NCBI GenBank assembly: GCA_034926225.1
Contig: JAYFRF010000015.1
Coordinates: 1-64,000 of the forward strand
Direction of reading: 5' to 3'
Origin: JAAZKA01 sp034926225
GTDB taxonomy: Bacteria; Bacillota; Clostridia; Oscillospirales; QAMX01
Length of the DNA stretch: 64,000 nucleotides
Position 1 is the first letter of the stretch. Each line of letters begins with the position of its first letter. This document shows, piece after piece, positions 58,705 to 64,000 of the stretch. A program made the position numbers and the translations under genes. The notes below the pieces were generated by a model, which saw nothing but the letters and a program-made list of their open reading frames with translations, was not told the origin of the DNA and searched no databases.

Positions 58705-58893
58705 ATGGTAAAATTTATCCCTTACGAGAAGCTGTCGAAGCGTGAAAAGCGCGCGATTGACCGGAAAAGCCGCACAACCTGGACGCGCAGCCCAATCACC
58801 CGCAAGCCCGCAGATCCCCGTGTCTATGACCGCGGAAAGACCCGGAACCAGCCGTATGACGACGGCGGATGTTCCGGGCCATTTTATGCTTGA
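58705..58893 (+). CDS. Small basic conserved-looking protein of unknown function
   Basis: This 62-residue protein starts MVKFIPYEKLSKREKRAID and ends in a short acidic tail; the middle is rich in Lys, Arg and Pro (TRSPITRKPADPRVYDRGK). I recall short proteins of this type in Clostridia but know no function. The ATG at 58705 has AAAGGAAG 7 bases upstream; the ATG at 58699 is too close to it. A proper promoter and ribosome site support a real gene. The charge suggests binding of nucleic acid, which is only a guess. Confidence 0.68.
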   Translation: MVKFIPYEKLSKREKRAIDRKSRTTWTRSPITRKPADPRVYDRGKTRNQPYDDGGCSGPFYA

Positions 58894-58935
58894 TTTATCT
58901 ACCGTAATTATTTTCGGAAAGAAGAAAAAAACCTC

Positions 58936-58964
58936 TTGACAAAATCCGACTTTGCCGTTATAAT
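58936..58964 (+). promoter_or_regulatory. Consensus promoter of tRNA-Leu
   Basis: TTGACA (58936-58941) and TATAAT (58959-58964), both perfect, are 17 bases apart. Confidence 0.93.
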
Positions 58965-59002
58965 ATAATTCGTTCGCTACGGCAAACAGCAAATGCGAAT
59001 AT

Positions 59003-59085
59003 GCGGTCATGGCGGAACTGGCAGACGCGTACGTTTGAGGGGCGTATGGGCAACCATCCGGGTTCAAGTCCCGGTGACCGCACCA
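59003..59085 (+). tRNA. tRNA-Leu (anticodon GAG)
   Basis: An 83-base class II tRNA: acceptor GCGGTCA pairs with TGACCGC, the anticodon stem TACGT/GCGTA closes the loop TTGAGGG, a long variable arm (ATGGGCAACCAT) is present, and CCA is encoded at 59083-59085. Confidence 0.95.
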
Positions 59086-59090
59086 ATCAA

Positions 59091-59126
59091 AAGCGGCGTA
59101 TCCATTAAGGATACGCCGCTTTTTCT
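59091..59126 (+). terminator. Terminator of tRNA-Leu
   Basis: A perfect 12-bp stem (59092-59103 with 59109-59120) with a five-base loop is followed by TTTTTC. The gene is a single-tRNA unit. Confidence 0.93.
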
Positions 59127-59189
59127 GTGGTTCTCCAATTTGCTCGAACTGCTTTCGACAGGAGCATCACGCTTTACGGTTTGAAAAAA

Positions 59190-60509
59190 TCAATCTTCGT
59201 TGGGGGTCAGGCGGCGGATGCTTTTAAATAAGATACCCGCTACGAGGAATAAGCCGAGTCCGGTGACGAATAGCAGAATTTGAACAGAGGAAAAGGAGAA
59301 GGTGCCGACAAGGAGCGTGCGGACGCCCATCCATCCGATGAACGCGGTGCCGGAGAGCATGCTGAGGAAGATGGCGAGGTTGATGGTGACGTTGTAGAAG
59401 GAGATATAACTGGTTTGATCGGCACGGGGGGTATTCAGGTAGATCATATTAGCGGCGGCGAGGCTGTGACCGGCGCCGGCGACGTGCTGAAGGGAACGGA
59501 CAATGAGCATGATGACGATATAATTAGACGCGTTGACAAAGCCATACAAAACGAAGGAAACAGCAAAGGTGAGGGAAGCCCAACCAAAGATGGCGAGCCA
59601 GGAGGTACGCCGCAGGATGGAACGCCACATAGGCTGCAAAAACAGCAGCATGAAGGGGTAAATCATATCCATGACGGAGATGAAAGTATAGGATACGCCG
59701 CAATTGTTTAAGAGATAGTAGGACATTGTCGATGCGGAGAGGTTATACGCATAAAGGAAAGCGGCATAGATACCGAGGGTGCCCATAAATTTGCGGCAGC
59801 GCAGAGGGAGGGTGAAGATATCCGCGACGGACAGGTGCGACTTCGAGCGGGGGTATTCGCATTCCCTGGGGCGTGAGCAGACCCAAATATCGATCGCGCC
59901 GATGAGGACGAGCAGGAAGCGCACACCGATGATGATGTAGCCTTTAATCGCACTCGCGGCAAAGGCATCGACGAAGAAGCTCGACAGGAGAGCGAGTCCG
60001 AGACCGAAGAACGAGGGCAGAAGTACCATGTAGGAGAAGTGGCTGGCGCGGACATGCTGGGGAAGGAAGCTTAAAAACCAGGTATCGAAGCCGGACAAAC
60101 AAGTGTTATTGATGACGTTTGCGATGAAGATCACGCTGACGCTGACGGGGATGAGGATGCGTGTATCGTGGATAAAGAAGGGAAGAATCGTGATGACGAA
60201 GAGGTTTAGCAGGTAGTACAGCGCTTTACCGCATAGAAGCAGCGGTTTGCGGCGGCGTAGACGCTCGAGAATCAACGGCGCGAAAACGGCTACCGCAGAA
60301 GCTAAGTACGGTATAAACGTCAGGATACTGATGTTAACGATATCGACCCCGTAGAGCATGAAAAAGCCGGTGAAGAATGCACCGGCATTGAGTGTCGCGA
60401 CGCAGCTTTTGATAATACCGTCGATTAAGATGGTGCGGCGGCCCACCTGATCATCTTCATGACCGGCATAGAGCTGATATAGAGTCGTATTCCGTAGAGA
60501 GAAAGCCAT
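59190..60509 (-). CDS. MFS-type transporter
   Basis: This 439-residue protein is a run of hydrophobic helices across its length, with a loop of charged residues near the middle (CSRPRECEYPRSKSH) that would separate two six-helix halves. The pattern is that of the major facilitator superfamily; the substrate is unknown. It starts 33 bases after the GNAT gene, with AAGGAGC 8 bases before the ATG, and is probably the last gene of the guaA operon. Confidence 0.78.
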   Translation of the reverse strand: MAFSLRNTTLYQLYAGHEDDQVGRRTILIDGIIKSCVATLNAGAFFTGFFMLYGVDIVNISILTFIPYLASAVAVFAPLILERLRRRKPLLLCGKALYYLLNLFVITILPFFIHDTRILIPVSVSVIFIANVINNTCLSGFDTWFLSFLPQHVRASHFSYMVLLPSFFGLGLALLSSFFVDAFAASAIKGYIIIGVRFLLVLIGAIDIWVCSRPRECEYPRSKSHLSVADIFTLPLRCRKFMGTLGIYAAFLYAYNLSASTMSYYLLNNCGVSYTFISVMDMIYPFMLLFLQPMWRSILRRTSWLAIFGWASLTFAVSFVLYGFVNASNYIVIMLIVRSLQHVAGAGHSLAAANMIYLNTPRADQTSYISFYNVTINLAIFLSMLSGTAFIGWMGVRTLLVGTFSFSSVQILLFVTGLGLFLVAGILFKSIRRLTPNED

Positions 60510-60542
60510 ATAAAAAGGCTCCTTCGTTTTAAAAGCAGCGCG

Positions 60543-61013
60543 TTACAGAGGACGCTTTCGGGGAAAGGTCAGGCGATACTGGGTCCATCCCTCCATCGGG
60601 GACGCGCCCAGGGAAAGATAGAAGTCGATGCTTGCCTGGTTCCAGTCAAGGCAGCTCCATTCGAGCCTGCCGAGGTTCTCTTTTTCGCAGATGCCCGCGA
60701 GATGGGCGAGCAGCGCTTTTCCGTAACCCTTTTTCCGGTGCGTCGGCTGGATGTAGAGATCCTCCAGATAGATCCCCGCGCGGCCGAGAAAGGTGGAAAA
60801 GTTATAAAAATACAGCGCATAGCCGACGGGTGTCCCGTTCTCTTCGGCGATCAGGACGCGTGCGGTCTTTTTCTCGAAAATCCATTCCCGCAGGAGCTCC
60901 TCCGTCGCAACGACCATGTTTTCGAGCTTTTCATAGACAGCCAGCTCCCGGATAAACGCAAGGATCGTTCCCTCGTCTCCCGGGACTGCCGGACGGATGG
61001 TAAAATCACTCAT
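60543..61013 (-). CDS. GNAT family N-acetyltransferase
   Basis: This 156-residue protein has the GNAT core: YLEDLYIQPTHRKKGYGKAL with the acetyl-CoA loop H-R-K-K-G-Y-G, RLEWSCLDWNQASIDFYLSL and a terminal hydrophobic strand. It resembles polyamine/amino-acid N-acetyltransferases of the spermidine-type branch. The ATG at 61013 shares ATGA with the guaA stop, so translation is coupled. Confidence 0.86.
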   Translation of the reverse strand: MSDFTIRPAVPGDEGTILAFIRELAVYEKLENMVVATEELLREWIFEKKTARVLIAEENGTPVGYALYFYNFSTFLGRAGIYLEDLYIQPTHRKKGYGKALLAHLAGICEKENLGRLEWSCLDWNQASIDFYLSLGASPMEGWTQYRLTFPRKRPL

Positions 61014-62260
61014 TCCCATTCGATGGTACCTGTGGGTTTGGGCGAGAGGTCGTAGCAGACGCGGTTGACGCCCTTGACCTCGTGGGTGATACGATAGGTG
61101 ATGCGGTCAAGGAGATCCCAGTCCAGGCGTTCGATCGTCGCGGTCATCGCGTCGACAGTATTGACGGCGCGGAGGATGACCGGCCACTCGAAGGCGCGGG
61201 CGTTATTCTTGACGCCGGTGGAACGGAAATCCGGGATGAGTGTGAAGTACTGCCAGACCTTGCCCTCAAGACCGGCTTTGGCAAATTCCTCGCGGAGAAT
61301 CGCGTCGGATTCACGGACGGCTTCGAGTCGGTCACGGGTGATCGCGCCGAGGCAGCGTACGCCGAGACCCGGGCCGGGGAAAGGCTGACGGTAGACCATG
61401 CTGTCGGGCAGCCCCAACGCTTTGCCGACAGCGCGCACCTCGTCCTTAAAGAGGTACTTAAGCGGTTCGACCAGCTCGAAGTGTAACTTTTCGGGCAAGC
61501 CCCCGACGTTGTGATGCGCTTTGACCGCGCGCCCGGTCTTCGTGCCGCTTTCGGCGATGTCGGGATAGATGGTCCCCTGTGCGAGTAACTCGATGCCGGA
61601 GAGCTTGGCGGCTTCCTCGGCGAATACCTCGATAAACTCCGCGCCGATGATCTTGCGCTTTGTTTCAGGATCCTCCACACCCGCGAGCTTGTCGAGGAAG
61701 CGATCGACGGCGTCGATGTAGATGAGCTTCGCGCCAAGTTCGTCACGGAAGACGCTGACGACCTGCTCGGGTTCACCTTTACGCAAAAGACCGTGGTTGA
61801 CATGGACGCAGGTGAGCTGGTCGCCGATGGCCCGTACGAGGAGTGCCGCGACGACGGAGCTGTCAACGCCGCCGGAGAGGGCGAGAAGTACCTTGCGGGA
61901 GCCGATCTGCCGCTTTAACAGCTCGATGGCGTCGGCGATGAAGTTCTTGGTCGTCCAGTTCGCTTCCGCTTTGCAGGTGGTAAAGAGGAAGGTTTTCAAC
62001 GATTCGTCGGAACAGGGAGCGTCGAGCGTCGGGTAAAGGGCGAGCGCATCGGCATGCGGGACGGGATCGGAACCATCGGGGAGCTTATTGGCGCCGTGGG
62101 AGAGGATGACGCCGCGTACGCCGGGGAGGGCGGCAAGCTCAGCTGACGTGATGTCGTGGGGATGGATTTCGCTGTAGCAGCCCATCGCACGGATGCGGCG
62201 GGCAAGGGCGGCGTTCTCATCCGAGCCTTGATCGAGAATGACGAACATATCCTGCTTCAT
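61010..62260 (-). CDS. guaA: GMP synthase with most of the glutaminase domain deleted
   Basis: This 416-residue protein makes GMP from XMP, ATP and an ammonia source. The ATP-pyrophosphatase domain (SGGVDSSVVAALL at 129-141, AQGTIYPDIAESG, KSHHNVGGLP-type KAHHNVGGLP, YRQPFPGPGLGVR) and the dimerisation domain ending TGTIEWE are complete. The N-terminal part keeps the glutaminase start (MFVILDQGSDENAALARR, GVILSHGANKLPDG). It then jumps to the domain end at about residue 88, so about 95 residues with the GVCYG nucleophile cysteine and the HPE histidine-glutamate are missing. No frameshift is seen. The enzyme should use free ammonia or a separate glutaminase. AAAGGAGC lies 9 bases before the ATG. 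Confidence 0.9.
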   Translation of the reverse strand: MKQDMFVILDQGSDENAALARRIRAMGCYSEIHPHDITSAELAALPGVRGVILSHGANKLPDGSDPVPHADALALYPTLDAPCSDESLKTFLFTTCKAEANWTTKNFIADAIELLKRQIGSRKVLLALSGGVDSSVVAALLVRAIGDQLTCVHVNHGLLRKGEPEQVVSVFRDELGAKLIYIDAVDRFLDKLAGVEDPETKRKIIGAEFIEVFAEEAAKLSGIELLAQGTIYPDIAESGTKTGRAVKAHHNVGGLPEKLHFELVEPLKYLFKDEVRAVGKALGLPDSMVYRQPFPGPGLGVRCLGAITRDRLEAVRESDAILREEFAKAGLEGKVWQYFTLIPDFRSTGVKNNARAFEWPVILRAVNTVDAMTATIERLDWDLLDRITYRITHEVKGVNRVCYDLSPKPTGTIEWE

Positions 62261-62306
62261 ACTAAGAAAGCTCCTTTGCACCATAATTCGACTGTAGAAA
62301 AGGAAT

Positions 62307-62355
62307 TTTATAAAACGAACCCGCCCTTAGGAAAACCCTTTTCCCAAAGACGGGC
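62307..62355 (-). terminator. Terminator of rpsT
   Basis: On the minus strand a 9-bp stem (62339-62347 with 62327-62335) plus an outer GCCCG/CGGGT pairing is followed by CGTTTTATAAAA. Read-through into guaA remains possible. Confidence 0.58.
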
Positions 62356-62373
62356 ACGAAAACAAGCGGAGAA

Positions 62374-62622
62374 TTACTTGGCGGCTCTGGCGATGGCACT
62401 CTTGCGGCGAGCGGCGGTGTTCGCATGCAGGAGGCCGGCGGCGCAGGCCTGATCCACCTTTTTATATGCAAGCGCAACGGCGGCGGCCTTATCGGACTCC
62501 GACGCGATCGTAGTCTGGAATTTCTTCATATCGCTCTTGAATTCAGACTTTGCCATTTTATTCTGAGCGGTCTTCGTCGCGCTAACCAGCACACGCTTCT
62601 TGGCAGACTTGATATTCGGCAT
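62374..62622 (-). CDS. rpsT: Small ribosomal subunit protein S20
   Basis: This 82-residue basic protein starts MPNIKSAKKRVLVSATKTAQN and ends LLHANTAARRKSAIARAAK, the S20 pattern. The ATG at 62622 was chosen because AAGGAG lies 8 bases upstream and the family begins MPNIKS. It is made from its own promoter. Confidence 0.97.
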   Translation of the reverse strand: MPNIKSAKKRVLVSATKTAQNKMAKSEFKSDMKKFQTTIASESDKAAAVALAYKKVDQACAAGLLHANTAARRKSAIARAAK

Positions 62623-62665
62623 GATGGTGTCTCCTTTCGTAGTTTTCATAGTCTAACGAATTTGA

Positions 62666-62694
62666 ATTATACCATAGAACCGTCCGAAAAGCAA
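62666..62694 (-). promoter_or_regulatory. Promoter of rpsT
   Basis: On the minus strand TTGCTT (62689-62694) and TATAAT (62666-62671) are 17 bases apart. Confidence 0.8.
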
Positions 62695-62759
62695 GTACTT
62701 TTTTAACAAAAGAGGTCGAAGACCGTACTAATTTTTCCGCCAATGCGCGCTTTTCCTCG

Positions 62760-62788
62760 TTGACAGGAGGAAAATGCGGCGGTATAAT
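62760..62788 (+). promoter_or_regulatory. Consensus promoter of the mannose-6-phosphate-isomerase-like gene
   Basis: TTGACA (62760-62765) and TATAAT (62783-62788), both perfect, are 17 bases apart. Confidence 0.9.
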
Positions 62789-62833
62789 ACCAATAGGAAC
62801 CCTTTTTGCGCTGTATAAAAAGGAGGAATACCG

Positions 62834-64000
62834 ATGAACATCTGCGAAAAACTGCTGCGGGAAGGCGGCGGCATTCTCAGGCTCGCTCCCGCATGGGTAC
62901 CGCGTTCCTTCTGCCGTCCGGCGAAGCGCATAAAGCTGCATCCGGACGACTACTATAAGCTTGGCCTTGCGCGTGGCGGCATCGACGAACGTTGGCTTGC
63001 GTCTGCGACCCCCGCCGATAACGGCCCCGGAACCCCCGCCGACGAGGGACTGTCCTATGCTGTCTCCCGCGACGGACGGGAACGCGTGACCTTGGCGGAG
63101 ATGGTCGATACGCTCAAGGGGGAGCTGATCGGGCAGGTTTTGTGGGACAAGTACCAGCGCTGGCCGGCATTTTCGAAGTTTTTCGATAACCTCGGGCCGC
63201 TGCCCCATCATATTCATCATGACGAAGCCCATGCCGCGCGCGTGGGGATGCATAAAAAGCCCGAAATGTATTTTTTCCCCGCGCAGATGAACGCCTTCGG
63301 CGGCGAATTCCCGTTTACCTTCTTCGGGCTGCGTCCCGAGACGACAAAAGAGGAGCTGTACCGGGCGCTGGCGGCGTTTCCGAAGGGCGATAACCGGATT
63401 CTTGAGCTGTCGGTCGCTTATAAGCTGGCACTCGACACCGGCTGGAATGTGCCGCCAGGCGTACTCCATGCGCCGGGCAGCCTCTGCACCTACGAGCCGC
63501 AGTTCGCGTCCGACGTCTTTGCGATGTACCAGTCGATGCTTTATTTTGAGCATGCGGTGCCGGAGGAGCTGCTGTGGAAGAACTGCCCGCCAGAGAAGAT
63601 GGGGGACGTCGATTACCTGATGGAGGTTGTCGACTGGGAGAAGAATATAGACCCGTATTTCTCGAAAAACAGCTTCATGCGTCCGGTGATTGATACGAAA
63701 ACCGACGCGTACGCCGACGAATGGATCTGTTATCGCTGCAAGCTGGCGTCAGCTAAGCGCCTGACCGTCTCGCCCGGGCAGTCCGTACGCTTGACGGACG
63801 CCGCCGCGCACGGCATTATCGCGATTGAAGGCTGCGGCACCATCAACGGGCAGCCGCTCGAGTCGCCGACGCTGATCCGTTTCGGTGCGCTGACGAATGA
63901 CGAGTACTTCATCCCCGAACCGGCGGCGAAGGACGGCGTGATTTACGAAAACCACAGCGCTTCAGAGCCGCTCGTGATACTGCGGCATTTTGCCGAAAAT
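62834..64000 (+). CDS. Cupin-type mannose-6-phosphate-isomerase-like protein, 3' end outside window
   Basis: The frame is open from the ATG to the window edge, giving at least 389 residues. It contains a cupin-like metal region (LPHHIHHDEAHAARVGMHK, then PEMYFFPAQMN), FTFFGLRPETTKEELYRAL, the second metal part NVPPGVLHAPGSLCTYEPQ and a C-terminal second cupin barrel. It resembles type I phosphomannose-isomerase relatives annotated as cupins; the exact sugar is uncertain. AAAGGAGGAA lies about 7 bases before the ATG. It has a strong own promoter. Confidence 0.8.
   Translation, partial: MNICEKLLREGGGILRLAPAWVPRSFCRPAKRIKLHPDDYYKLGLARGGIDERWLASATPADNGPGTPADEGLSYAVSRDGRERVTLAEMVDTLKGELIGQVLWDKYQRWPAFSKFFDNLGPLPHHIHHDEAHAARVGMHKKPEMYFFPAQMNAFGGEFPFTFFGLRPETTKEELYRALAAFPKGDNRILELSVAYKLALDTGWNVPPGVLHAPGSLCTYEPQFASDVFAMYQSMLYFEHAVPEELLWKNCPPEKMGDVDYLMEVVDWEKNIDPYFSKNSFMRPVIDTKTDAYADEWICYRCKLASAKRLTVSPGQSVRLTDAAAHGIIAIEGCGTINGQPLESPTLIRFGALTNDEYFIPEPAAKDGVIYENHSASEPLVILRHFAEN

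Noticed and set aside
61010..62260. A frameshift as the cause of the short GuaA
   Set aside because: The reading frame is continuous on both sides of the missing part, and no other frame nearby encodes the missing cysteine or HPE motifs.
1..64000. CRISPR arrays, prophage genes and replication origin boxes
   Set aside because: No regular short direct repeats, phage structural genes or DnaA-box clusters were seen while reading the window.

Overview
The window reads as chromosome from a fermentative Bacillota, class Clostridia, most likely an Oscillospiraceae/Ruminococcaceae-type gut bacterium. This is inferred from moderately high G+C, strong AGGAGG-type ribosome sites, near-consensus sigma-A promoters with 17-base spacers, a Spo0A-type regulator domain, pyruvate:ferredoxin oxidoreductase with acetate kinase, and the conserved run smc-ftsY-rph-rdgB-yhbY-nadD-yqeK-LCP-rsfS-leuS. 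No phage, CRISPR array or complete insertion sequence is visible; the only mobile-element trace is a transposase N-terminal domain fused by overlap to recG.

Layout. 1-461: end of an rRNA operon (5S) with tRNA-Asn, tRNA-Met/Ile2 and tRNA-Trp. 0.5-2.3 kb: murQ with a MurK-like kinase (muropeptide sugar recycling). 2.4-4.0 kb: a Spo0A-like regulator overlapping a histidine-kinase-like gene; both seem to lack their phospho-acceptor residue. 4-17.4 kb: accessory metabolism (TIM-barrel isomerases, an orphan B12-activation domain protein, cysteine synthase, nucleoside hydrolase, CBM9-like and Amidase_6 proteins, GH31, DapA-family lyase, AraM-type dehydrogenase, RNA methyltransferase, GNAT, ferredoxin-type aldo/keto reductase, threonine aldolase). 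17.6-25 kb: SleB-like hydrolase and a central-energy block (eno, ackA, nifJ). 25-34.2 kb: a large GH20-like enzyme, a metallopeptidase, a flippase, the transposase-domain/recG pair, another TIM barrel and an SLH protein. 34.4-47.4 kb: the housekeeping smc-to-leuS block, then rpsU. 47.5-53.1 kb: a minus-strand operon of two zinc-ribbon ABC exporters with GNAT and DUF1854 proteins. 53.1-53.9 kb: the only long non-coding gap, with a candidate structured RNA. 53.9-64 kb: gdhA, an HD protein, rpmG-secE-nusG-rplK-rplA, tRNA-Leu, an MFS/GNAT/guaA operon whose GMP synthase has lost most of its glutaminase domain, rpsT, and a truncated mannose-6-phosphate-isomerase-like gene at the edge.

How the genes work together. 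Glycolysis (eno) feeds pyruvate to the PFOR, which makes acetyl-CoA and reduced ferredoxin, and AckA makes ATP; the ferredoxin-type aldo/keto reductase may use some of that reductant. Several sugar-directed enzymes suit a glycan-using gut anaerobe. GdhA makes glutamate from ammonia and, if the GuaA reading is right, GMP synthesis here also takes free ammonia, so both would fit an ammonia-rich niche. The smc-to-leuS block joins chromosome organisation, membrane targeting, RNA maturation, NAD synthesis, wall-polymer attachment and ribosome control in one transcriptional neighbourhood.

The observations most worth a second look are the phospho-site-less Spo0A-like pair, the amputated GuaA glutaminase, an AUU start for smc, the recG-coupled transposase domain, and the riboswitch-like RNA at 53.5-53.6 kb. 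Family names come from recognising sequence patterns by eye; no database search was run.
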